64,000 nucleotides of DNA. Source: Paenibacillus plantarum (GTDB lineage Bacteria > Bacillota > Bacilli > Paenibacillales > NBRC-103111). The notes under the pieces were generated by a model. The model saw nothing but the letters and a program-made list of their open reading frames with translations, did not search any database and was not told the origin of the DNA. The DNA lies in NCBI RefSeq assembly GCF_013141695.1, contig NZ_WHNY01000067.1:1-64000 (forward strand). The letters are read 5' to 3'. Position 1 is the first letter of the stretch. The number at the start of each line of letters is the position of its first letter. Position numbers and translations under genes: made by a program. Below are positions 33,287-41,531 of this stretch, piece by piece.

Positions 33287-34333
33287 ATGTACAAGAGTAG
33301 ACCGAAGAGTATGTTGTTAGCGCTTACCAAACTGATTGTGTCGCTAAGCATTCTAATGTGCTTCTTTGGTTGTGAGCAAGTTCAAGTAGATGAAGCAACT
33401 AGAAAGGTTGGACAAGCAAGACATGAGGAGTCTGTAACAACGCCTTCAATTAAAGAGCCGGTCTTAGGATTCTCGCAGTTAGGATCTGAAAGTGAATGGC
33501 GTCTTGCCAATACGTCATCTATTAAAAATTCTGCAGCCGAATCTGATGTCGAACTCAACTTTCAAAACGCAGAGCAATCGCAAGATAAGCAAATAGAGGC
33601 TATCCGAGAGTTTGTCAAACAGAAAGTGGATGTCATCGCCATTGCTCCTGTTGTAGAAACGGGATGGGAGCCTATTCTGAAAGAAGTAAAACAAGCAGGA
33701 ATTCCAGTCATTATTATTGATCGGCTGGTCGATGTCACTGACCCATCGCTGTATGTGACCTATATTGGTTCTGATTTTTATGAGGAAGGTCGAAAAGCAG
33801 GGAAGTACTTATTAGATAAAATTCCTAAATCGATGAAATCAGTAGGTATTGTTGAATTAAAAGGTACAGAGGGATCAACGCCATCCATTGCTCGGGGGAA
33901 GGGATTCCGTGACGTCATTTCTTCACGCAGTGATTTACAATTTTTAAAGAGTGAGAACGCGGATTTCACTGTTGCCAAAGGCAAAGAAGTGATGAAGAAA
34001 TTTTTGCAAGAAAAAGGGAGTGAGATTCGTGTGTTATATTCCCATAACGATGATATGACCTTTGGTGCCTTAGAGGCGATAGAAGAATATGGATTAGTTC
34101 CGGGCAAAGATATTGTGGTCATCACCGTAGATGGCACGAGGAAAGCACTTGAGAAGATGAATGAGGGTAAAATTAATTTAGTGGTTGAGTGTAATCCGTT
34201 GCTGGGGCCAAATATCATTCAAGCTGTGAAAGAAATCGTGAAAGGCAGCACACTGCCGAAACGTATTGTTACTCCTGAAAATGTATTTACACAAGTGACA
34301 GCAGAGAAAGAAATCGCTTCTCGTAGTTATTAA
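33287..34333 (+). CDS. Second YtfQ-like binding lipoprotein
   Basis: This 348-residue lipoprotein (lipobox FFGC, Cys29) is a paralogue of the protein at 26494: LGFSQLGSESEWRLANTSS, then DKQIEAIREFVKQKVDVIAI and YSHNDDMTFGALEAIEEYG. The signal part is longer and more basic. ATG at 33287 is chosen over TTG at 33278 because GGGGGA lies 11 bases before it. It sits right behind the chemoreceptor, 23 bases away. It could feed the same transporter or serve as the receptor's ligand-presenting partner; the latter is a guess from the gene order. Confidence 0.88.
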   Translation: MYKSRPKSMLLALTKLIVSLSILMCFFGCEQVQVDEATRKVGQARHEESVTTPSIKEPVLGFSQLGSESEWRLANTSSIKNSAAESDVELNFQNAEQSQDKQIEAIREFVKQKVDVIAIAPVVETGWEPILKEVKQAGIPVIIIDRLVDVTDPSLYVTYIGSDFYEEGRKAGKYLLDKIPKSMKSVGIVELKGTEGSTPSIARGKGFRDVISSRSDLQFLKSENADFTVAKGKEVMKKFLQEKGSEIRVLYSHNDDMTFGALEAIEEYGLVPGKDIVVITVDGTRKALEKMNEGKINLVVECNPLLGPNIIQAVKEIVKGSTLPKRIVTPENVFTQVTAEKEIASRSY

Positions 34334-34439
34334 AGGAAGAATTGGAATAAATCATAAAAGTAAAACGGTTATTATTTTATAGTAAATGTATACTTTTATA
34401 TGATCCACTTATTGGTTGAATTTATATCGTATATTCGTA

Positions 34440-34560
34440 GAAATATTCACTTTTCGAATAAGAAATTACATTCTGAAATGATTGCTTTCTAGTTATACTG
34501 AACTTAGTAATTATCACGCCACAGTAATTTTGGTAATTACAACTGACTAAAAGTAGCAGT
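34440..34560 (+). promoter_or_regulatory. Shared promoter/operator region, copy 1
   Basis: TTCACTTTTCGAATAA (34446-34461), then GAAATTACATTCTGAAATGA, AGTTATACTG and AGTAATTATCACGCCACAGT follow in the same order and spacing as at 46205-46330. The block GTTATACT may be a -10 region; no good -35 is present, as expected if an activator binds the upstream motif about 30 bases before it. It lies about 130-250 bases before the first cohesin-SLH gene. Confidence 0.65.
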
Positions 34561-34692
34561 AAGAGCTTTTAATAGGCAAATATTGAAGCTGTTGTAGATA
34601 AGACAGCTTTGATAGTAGCCAATACCGTTTGTAATATAAATATTACTATCCTTGCGTATGTTTCAGCGAAAATAGTTGAAAAGGAGATTAAC

Positions 34693-35688
34693 ATGAGAAA
34701 AGGAAAATTAACTGTCGTAATGTGTGTACTTGCAGTGATGATAGTTGCTAGTATACCCCGTGCAGGATATGCAGAAGGGGATACGGGTTTTACTCTTAAT
34801 AAAAGTGCAGAAAACGCGTTGCCTGATCAAGCGCTCGAAGTTACGGTGAATGGAAACAACTTGAAAGCCCTTTACGCCTATGAAGCATTGATTACGTTCG
34901 ATCCTGATATTGTTGAGTTGGATACGGCGAAATCGAAGTTGGAGGGTTTTTTTATACCTCCAAAGGTGGTAGATAACAGAAAAATGACGGTTGCCTTCAC
35001 AATGGTTGGAAAGAAGGCAGGAGAGCAAGGAAGCATAGCACTGAGTACCATCACCTTCAAAGGGAAGGCTCAGGGAAATGCCAATATTAAGCTGATCTCC
35101 GTGAAGGCATTGGATCCGAGTCTGACAGCAACTATATACAGTTATGGAACCACCTTCGACGACCTTGAAGGCTATGAATGGGCGAATATGGAGATAGAGG
35201 CTCTTGCATCTTCGGGAATAATCAAGGGAGCATCCGCTACTACCTTTAAACCTGGAGACAACATCACCAGAGCAGACTTCATTTGCTTGCTCATCAGGGC
35301 ATTAAATCTTAATGCAGAAGTAGACGGCAATTTCAATGATGTGGAAGATTCCGACTATTATTACAAAGAAGTAGGGATAGCCAAAAAACTTGGAATTGCT
35401 CAGGGAACTGGCGACAACCAGCTCGAGCCGAGGTTAAGTATATCCAGACAGGATATGATGGTGGTGGCAGCACGAGCAATGGAAATTGCCGGAAGAATGC
35501 AGCATGAATCAGTGTCAGACTTAAGCAGCTTTAGCGATTCCAGTGAGGTAGCAGCTTATGCAGTAAGCCCATTGGCTCAACTGGTCAAGAAAGGAATCAT
35601 CCAGGGCTACAATGGCATGATAAAGCCAAATGATACGGCGATAAGAGCGGAAGCGGCCGTTATTATACACAGGTTATTGAACAAGTAG
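34693..35688 (+). CDS. Cohesin plus three SLH domains (surface anchor)
   Basis: This 331-residue secreted protein (signal peptide about 1-27, ending AGYA) has a cohesin domain at about 30-155 and three SLH repeats to the C-terminus. The cohesin shows ALPDQALEVTVNGNNLKALY, then YEALITFDPDIVEL and GSIALSTITFKGKA. The SLH repeats carry GDNITRADFICLL, LSISRQDMMVVAA and TAIRAEAAVIIHRLL. Cohesins bind dockerins and SLH domains bind secondary cell-wall polymer, so it should fix dockerin-bearing enzymes to the wall. AAGGAG is six bases before the ATG. The gene heads a unit with two dockerin-bearing enzymes and a second anchor. Confidence 0.88.
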   Translation: MRKGKLTVVMCVLAVMIVASIPRAGYAEGDTGFTLNKSAENALPDQALEVTVNGNNLKALYAYEALITFDPDIVELDTAKSKLEGFFIPPKVVDNRKMTVAFTMVGKKAGEQGSIALSTITFKGKAQGNANIKLISVKALDPSLTATIYSYGTTFDDLEGYEWANMEIEALASSGIIKGASATTFKPGDNITRADFICLLIRALNLNAEVDGNFNDVEDSDYYYKEVGIAKKLGIAQGTGDNQLEPRLSISRQDMMVVAARAMEIAGRMQHESVSDLSSFSDSSEVAAYAVSPLAQLVKKGIIQGYNGMIKPNDTAIRAEAAVIIHRLLNK

Positions 35689-35828
35689 TAACTTATGGTG
35701 GCATTCAGGATACAGGAAATAATTACTGCATCAGCAGTGAAAGGAGGTGCTTCCTTTTTCGGAGGAGTCAAATGAAATAGGAGTCAAAATGCTATTATTA
35801 ATCAATTCATGAAGGTGGAGGTTATTCT

Positions 35829-38800
35829 ATGAAGAAATTGAACAAAATGCTGGGGATGACGATGGCTTTAACTCTTGCATTTACATTAAGTCCAGTTATG
35901 GAAAAGCAGGCAGCGGCAGCTACGACGCTCACTCCAGCGCTGGCTAAAACACCTGGTAATAACAATCCGCTATTTACGCAAAAGTTTGGTGCCGATCCGT
36001 ATGCCATGGTTTATAATGGCAGAGTTTATGTCTACATGACCAATGATGTATTGGAGTACAATGCTGACGGGACAGTTAAGGATAATGGATACGGTAAGAT
36101 CAATAAGATTACGGTTGTTTCGTCCGATGATATGGTGAACTGGACAGACCACGGAGAAATACCTGTAGCCGGGCCACAAGGTGCGGCAAAATGGGCAAAC
36201 AACTCCTGGGCGCCGGCGGCTGCACATAAAACGATTGATGGCAAGGAGAAGTTCTTCCTATATTTTGCGGATAATGGAAGCGGCATTGGTGTGCTCACAG
36301 CAGATAGTCCGATCGGCCCATTTACAGATCCACTAGGCAAACAATTGATAAGCAGAAGTACTCCTGGGGCGAGTGATGTTACATGGCTTTTTGATCCTGC
36401 GGTGCTAGTTGACGACGATGGAAGCGCTTACATATATTTTGGCGGCGGTATTCCGACAGGCAAAGATGCTGACCCAGGAACAGCACGTGTTGCAAAGCTT
36501 GGTGCGGATATGATCAGTTTGGATCTGAGTGCAAGTGGCGGATCTGCAAAACCTATCAATCCGCCGTGGTTGTTTGAGGATTCAGGTATCCACAAATACA
36601 ACGGGAAGTATTATTACTCCTATTGTACGAACTTCTCTAGCGGGCATCCGTCGGATATCCCTACGGGAGCAATTGGCTATATGGTAAGTGACAACCCAAT
36701 GGGGCCATTTACCTTTGTCAAAACAATACTGCCAAACCCTGCTACGTTCTTTGGTGCAGGAGGTAACAACCACCATGCGATTTTTGAATTCAACAACCAG
36801 TGGTATGTTACCTACCACGCACAGACCGTAGCAAAGGCAATGGCTGAAAGCGGTATGTATCCACAAATGGGTGGGCAACCGCATGGATACCGTAATACAA
36901 ACATCAATAAGGTCAGTTTTGATGCAAACGGGGTTATTAATCCTATTACTGGCGATTACGCAGGTGTTCCGCAGCTCCAAAATTTGAATCCTTATACAAG
37001 GGTTGAGGCCGAAACAATTGGTTGGAATGGCGGGATATCCACTGAAACTACTACACAACCAGGAGGCATGGTAAGCAGTATAAATCTGGCTGTCAGCAGC
37101 ATAAATGATGGAGACTGGACTGCGGTATCCAAAGTTGATTTTGGAGCTACAGGCGCAGGAACATTCAAAGCTAATGTTGCAAGTGGTTCGGGCGGTGGAA
37201 ACATTGAACTTCATCTTGACAGTGCTACTGGCCCATTGATCGGGACACTTCCTATTTCCAACACAGGCGGAGACGATGTTTGGAAGACAAAAACAACGAG
37301 TGTTTCTGGTGCTACAGGTGTCCATAATGTATATATGGTATACACGGGAGCATCAACAGGTAATCTCTTCAAGGTAGATTCTTGGCAATTCGAGCAAAAG
37401 ACAGTTGCTCATGATCTAGTTGCCATCAACGCATCCATTGATAAACAAAAGATTGATACTGTTTCCGGAACTAATCAGGCTAACCTGAAGGTTTCAGCCA
37501 TATACGCCGATGGAACAAGTGCAGATATTAGTGCTCAGGCCCTTGCAACACCGGCACAAGGCGGTATTGTAAGTGTAAACAACGGAGTTGTCACTGGGGT
37601 GGGCTATGGCTCCACAAGCATTGACATAAGCTATGGTGGAAAAACAGATACAGTTAATATGCTTGTAAAAGACTTGAACAGCGAACTGACGGTGAAGAAG
37701 ATTACCATTGACAATGGTTCAGTTACGCTGGATTCTGGCAAAACTGCAACCTTTAAAGTAACAGCAGAATATGTTGACGGACACACGGAAGATGTAACCA
37801 AAACAGCAACGTATTCCAATCCAAGTCCTACTATTGCAGAAGTTGCGGGCGGTACTATAACGGCTAAAGCAAGTGGAACGGCAAATGTTACTGTAAGTTT
37901 TAAGGGAGCATTAGGCGCTGCTGCAACATCGCAAATTAGTGTGCTTGTCAATACGCCTTCTGTTGTGGCCATTGAGGCAGAAACAGCAGCAGAAAATACA
38001 GTTAATGCCTATGTATATGGCACCATAAATGGTCATACTTGGTCGCTTGTTGATGGACAGTCCACGAAAGCGATGTTTTTCGGGCCTAATACGGTGTTCA
38101 CTGCGTCAGGTACGGATGCAGCTTCACTTGCAGCCAATTCCAGACTTGGATATAAAGTTAACTTTCCAACTTCAGGAAGCTATAATGTTTGGATACTTGT
38201 CAAGACGCTTGGCTACGATTCGGACTCCATCCACGTTGGATTAGATAATCAGTATAAATTCACTACTAACGGTATTGAGGGTCTTACTCTTGGTACTCAG
38301 TATAAATGGGCGAATATCAGTGGTTCTAGCGGTGGTATGTTTGGCGGTGCTACTTTGAATGTTACCGCTGGCGTACATGAATTGAACTTCTGGGGAAGAG
38401 AAGACGGACTTGCAATTGACAGAATCTATCTAACCACAAGCAATGCAACGACAGATCCTGTGTGGCCTCAGCCGCTTTTACCTACAGCTGCCATTTCAGC
38501 AGACAGCAGTGTGCAGCCTGGAAGCAGCTTTACAGTGGCTGTTAGTGCGGACAACGTGACACAAAGTGTTTATGCGCAGGACATCACTCTATCTTATGAT
38601 TCCAACGTATTTGATTATGTGAGTGCGGCAAGTGCAAACAACAACATCCAGATCTTGACAGAGGACAAAGCTACAGCTGGAAAAGTTAGACTCATCACAG
38701 CAAATACAGGAGTTGGCGTAACTGGAGCCAGTACTCCGGTGCTGAATCTAACCTTCAAGGTAAAGGCTGGTGTTCAGAACACCAGCGGAACGATCGCAGC

Positions 38801-39542
38801 TACACAGGCAAAGTTTGGTGTGGCTCCAGAAGGAACCGTAATTGATGCAGCTCTTGGCAGTAAGAGCATTTCAGTAGGCGCAATTACAGTGGTTAAGACT
38901 GCTTTGACAACAGCCATTACTAATGCACAGAGCCTGTATGACGGTGCAGTTGTAGGTACAGCGGCAGGCCAATACCCGCAAGCGGCCAAGGATGCATTCG
39001 GTGCAGCTCTCGCTGCAGCAAGAGCTGTAAGAGACAACGCAAGTGCGACACAGTCCGATGTTGACAGTGCCGTAACAGCACTAAATAGCGCAAGCACAAC
39101 CTTTAGTGGGGCAGTTATTGTAGTGGTCATTGATAAGGCAGCATTGACAACAGCCATTACAAATGCACAAAGTCTGTATGACGGTGCAGTCGTTGGTACA
39201 GCTTCTGGCCAATATCCGCAAACAGCCAAGGATACATTCGGTGCAGCTCTAACTGCAGCAAAAGCTGTAAGAGACAGTGCAAGTGCGACGCAATCTCAGG
39301 TTGATACTAGCGTAGCGACACTGAGCAGTGCAGTTGCTATCTTCAAGGCAGCCGTAATTAAATCTGCTGACCTCAATAATGATGGAAGCATCGATGTAGG
39401 TGACCTTGCAATAGTAGCTTACAATTATGGTAAGGACTCCTATAGCACAGACTGGACAACTGCCAAGAAAGCTGATATGAACAACGATAATAAGATCGAT
39501 ATTTTTGATCTTGCGTATGTAGCATCCAAGATACTTCAATAA
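35829..39542 (+). CDS. GH43 arabinofuranohydrolase with CBM6, cohesin, FIVAR x2, dockerin
   Basis: This 1237-residue secreted enzyme (signal peptide about 1-32) should remove arabinose side chains from arabinoxylan. Its GH43 domain (about 40-385) resembles Bacillus XynD, with catalytic acids in GADPYAMVY, WLFDPAVLVDDDG and LFEDSGIHKYNGKYYYSY. CBM6 follows (387-522, YTRVEAETIGWNGGI), then two bacterial Ig-like domains (527-708) and a malectin-like domain (711-882). A cohesin (887-1022, YAQDITLSYDSNVFDYVS), two FIVAR repeats (1022-1175) and a type I dockerin (1178-1237) complete it. The dockerin calcium loops are DLNNDGSIDVGD and DMNNDNKIDIFD. Having cohesin and dockerin on one chain is unusual. 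GGTGGAGG precedes the ATG. Confidence 0.9.
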   Translation: MKKLNKMLGMTMALTLAFTLSPVMEKQAAAATTLTPALAKTPGNNNPLFTQKFGADPYAMVYNGRVYVYMTNDVLEYNADGTVKDNGYGKINKITVVSSDDMVNWTDHGEIPVAGPQGAAKWANNSWAPAAAHKTIDGKEKFFLYFADNGSGIGVLTADSPIGPFTDPLGKQLISRSTPGASDVTWLFDPAVLVDDDGSAYIYFGGGIPTGKDADPGTARVAKLGADMISLDLSASGGSAKPINPPWLFEDSGIHKYNGKYYYSYCTNFSSGHPSDIPTGAIGYMVSDNPMGPFTFVKTILPNPATFFGAGGNNHHAIFEFNNQWYVTYHAQTVAKAMAESGMYPQMGGQPHGYRNTNINKVSFDANGVINPITGDYAGVPQLQNLNPYTRVEAETIGWNGGISTETTTQPGGMVSSINLAVSSINDGDWTAVSKVDFGATGAGTFKANVASGSGGGNIELHLDSATGPLIGTLPISNTGGDDVWKTKTTSVSGATGVHNVYMVYTGASTGNLFKVDSWQFEQKTVAHDLVAINASIDKQKIDTVSGTNQANLKVSAIYADGTSADISAQALATPAQGGIVSVNNGVVTGVGYGSTSIDISYGGKTDTVNMLVKDLNSELTVKKITIDNGSVTLDSGKTATFKVTAEYVDGHTEDVTKTATYSNPSPTIAEVAGGTITAKASGTANVTVSFKGALGAAATSQISVLVNTPSVVAIEAETAAENTVNAYVYGTINGHTWSLVDGQSTKAMFFGPNTVFTASGTDAASLAANSRLGYKVNFPTSGSYNVWILVKTLGYDSDSIHVGLDNQYKFTTNGIEGLTLGTQYKWANISGSSGGMFGGATLNVTAGVHELNFWGREDGLAIDRIYLTTSNATTDPVWPQPLLPTAAISADSSVQPGSSFTVAVSADNVTQSVYAQDITLSYDSNVFDYVSAASANNNIQILTEDKATAGKVRLITANTGVGVTGASTPVLNLTFKVKAGVQNTSGTIAATQAKFGVAPEGTVIDAALGSKSISVGAITVVKTALTTAITNAQSLYDGAVVGTAAGQYPQAAKDAFGAALAAARAVRDNASATQSDVDSAVTALNSASTTFSGAVIVVVIDKAALTTAITNAQSLYDGAVVGTASGQYPQTAKDTFGAALTAAKAVRDSASATQSQVDTSVATLSSAVAIFKAAVIKSADLNNDGSIDVGDLAIVAYNYGKDSYSTDWTTAKKADMNNDNKIDIFDLAYVASKILQ
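37963..39540 (+). repeat. C-terminal cassette, copy 1
   Basis: The DNA coding for malectin-like domain, cohesin, FIVAR and dockerin is closely similar to 44767-46112 in the GH30-GH43 gene, with long near-identical runs (for example around GGCCTCAGCC and GCAGACAGCAGTGTG). This copy holds one extra FIVAR unit. It is a shuffled attachment cassette rather than part of the enzyme proper. Confidence 0.85.
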
Positions 39543-39605
39543 GTGACCCACACAATCGTAGTTGATCGTGATCGCTAAAAATTACTAAATCCAAGAAAAG
39601 GGCGA

Positions 39606-39624
39606 GGGGAGACGTTTGTCTCCC
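39606..39624 (+). terminator. Short hairpin between enzyme and second anchor
   Basis: GGGGAGA pairs with TCTCCC around a short loop, directly before the ribosome binding site of the next gene. It has no T run and may be an mRNA processing or translation-tuning structure. Confidence 0.3.
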
Positions 39625-39654
39625 ATTCGTTCCTTATAATGAGGGATCGTGAAC

Positions 39655-41385
39655 ATGAAACATAAATTCCAATTTTTCTTCCTAGCTATTATGTTCATTG
39701 CCACTGTACTCCCATTTTCGGCTGCAGCCCAAGCAACAGATGAATTTGTATTGCGTTCTTCAGCCGCAAGTGTCGAGATAGGAGACAACATTACGATTAC
39801 CATTGCAGGCAAAGCACTTACTGACTTATATGCTGCCGAGATGGAATTAACGTATGATGAGCAACAACTGGCGTATACAGGCTACACAAGCAACCTGAAT
39901 AATCAAGCATACGTGCTTGAACCTCACGTACAAGGCAACAAAATATTGCTGGTTTTTACGTTAACAGGAAAGAAGTCGGGACTAACTGGGGATAAGGACT
40001 TATTTACGCTTTCGTTTAAAGCTTCCAAAGCAGGGGCAGCTTCCGTTTCCCTAAGTTCTTTGACAACTATCAATAGTCAGTTGGAGAAAACGCATGGGAA
40101 GATGGGTAACGGAATTACATTGTCGGTTAATAATTCGAACTCTGGAACTGATCCCGGCACTAATCCTGGCTCCAACCCTGGTTCCCAAGGGGCAGAAAAT
40201 CCGTCAACGCCGAGTACCTCAGGTACATCTATTTTGTTAATTGACGCATTGAATGCTACTAATGGTGTTGCTTCTATTGATGTAGGGTCAAAAGCTCTTC
40301 TTGAAGCGGGCAAAAATTCCAAAGATGATTCGGTAACGATTAAAGTCAACTCAGGCTCTGACGTTAAGGAACTCCAATTGAATCTGCCGGCGATGCAGCT
40401 TCAACAGCTCCGTTCAGAATCGGGTGACGTCAAGACGCTAAGGGTTGAGACGGAGCTTGCTACGGTTTCCATTAATCGAGATGTTCTTGATACAAGGACC
40501 CTGTCGGATACATCTAATTTGCAACTAAGTATTGCAAAGGTAGACCCTGCCAACCTTTCGCAGGATATAAGAGATGAAATTGGAAATTCTGTTGTGTACG
40601 ATTTTCATCTGAGTCTAGATGGCAGCCTAATCACAAACTTTATCAAGAACAGTGTCATAGTAGAATTACCTTATAAATTGGGACCTAATGAAAATCCTTA
40701 TCAGGTAGTCATCTACTATATTACAGAAGATGGCAAAATGGAAGTAGTCAGGAACGGTAAATACAATACCGATACAGGTAGAGTACAATTTCTACCTACG
40801 CACTTCAGCAAGTACACGGCTAACCATGTTCAGGTCTCCTTTAGTGACATGAATGGGTATACCTGGGCAAACGAGGGTGTTCTTGGCTTAGCAGCTCGTG
40901 AAGTAGTGAGCGGTAGAAGTGATGGCCATTTTATTCCGGCTGGGGAGGTAACAAGAGCAGAGTTCGTTAAGATGTTGATTCAACTCTTCGATCTAGCGGA
41001 TTCTTCAGCAACTGCTGCCTTTACAGATGTTGATGCGGGTACATGGTACTACAATTCCATAGCCTCAGCACAGAAGATCGGCCTCGTTCAAGGCAAAGAT
41101 GACGGCAGCTTCGGGGTGAACGACCAAATCAGTCGTGAGGATATGGCTGTGCTTATTTATCGGGCATCCAAGATTATTAGTTCTTCGACTGTACAAGCAC
41201 ATGGTGCAACTTCAAATTTCCTTGATGGCGATCAAATCTCTACATACGCCAAGGATGCTGTTTGGGCTGCCAAACAGGCAGGCTTAATGGACGGAGTGTC
41301 AGAGGGATATTTCGATCCGAAAGGAAAATCGACAAGAGCACAAGCTGCTACGGTCATCTACAGACTCTATCAAGAATTGAAATAA
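39655..41385 (+). CDS. Cohesin plus linker plus three SLH domains (surface anchor)
   Basis: This 576-residue secreted protein has a signal peptide ending SAAAQA, a cohesin (about 25-155; AAEMELTYDEQQLAYTGYTS, then KDLFTLSFKASKAG), a Pro/Gly/Ser-rich linker (GTDPGTNPGSNPGSQG), a beta-rich spacer of the type that precedes SLH domains in Paenibacillus, and three SLH repeats (EVTRAEFVKMLI, QISREDMAVLIY, STRAQAATVIYRL). ATG at 39655 is chosen over GTG at 39649 since GAGGGA is eight bases upstream. Its role is the same as that of the anchor at 34693, but the linker would hold the cohesin further from the wall. Confidence 0.88.
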   Translation: MKHKFQFFFLAIMFIATVLPFSAAAQATDEFVLRSSAASVEIGDNITITIAGKALTDLYAAEMELTYDEQQLAYTGYTSNLNNQAYVLEPHVQGNKILLVFTLTGKKSGLTGDKDLFTLSFKASKAGAASVSLSSLTTINSQLEKTHGKMGNGITLSVNNSNSGTDPGTNPGSNPGSQGAENPSTPSTSGTSILLIDALNATNGVASIDVGSKALLEAGKNSKDDSVTIKVNSGSDVKELQLNLPAMQLQQLRSESGDVKTLRVETELATVSINRDVLDTRTLSDTSNLQLSIAKVDPANLSQDIRDEIGNSVVYDFHLSLDGSLITNFIKNSVIVELPYKLGPNENPYQVVIYYITEDGKMEVVRNGKYNTDTGRVQFLPTHFSKYTANHVQVSFSDMNGYTWANEGVLGLAAREVVSGRSDGHFIPAGEVTRAEFVKMLIQLFDLADSSATAAFTDVDAGTWYYNSIASAQKIGLVQGKDDGSFGVNDQISREDMAVLIYRASKIISSSTVQAHGATSNFLDGDQISTYAKDAVWAAKQAGLMDGVSEGYFDPKGKSTRAQAATVIYRLYQELK

Positions 41386-41448
41386 AATTCATTCATACAG
41401 GCATCTGGCAATTATGTAGAGAGTATACAATTCCTTATTAAGATGGTA

Positions 41449-41483
41449 ATGGGTCCATGATGCTAACAAGCAACTGGGCCCAT
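41449..41483 (+). terminator. Hairpin before the GH30-GH43 gene
   Basis: ATGGGTCC pairs with GGGCCCAT (one G-T pair) over a 19-base loop; the tail is AGCTTTAAGG. It is a weak terminator candidate. Confidence 0.35.
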
Positions 41484-41531
41484 AGCTTTAAGGTAAGGTA
41501 CAAGAATCATTTTAATGAAGGGAAGATATAA

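Noticed and set aside
36582..37325. Minus-strand open frame of 247 codons in the GH43 gene
   Set aside because: It is antisense to conserved GH43 and CBM6 sequence; Cys-rich random-looking translation and no start signal.
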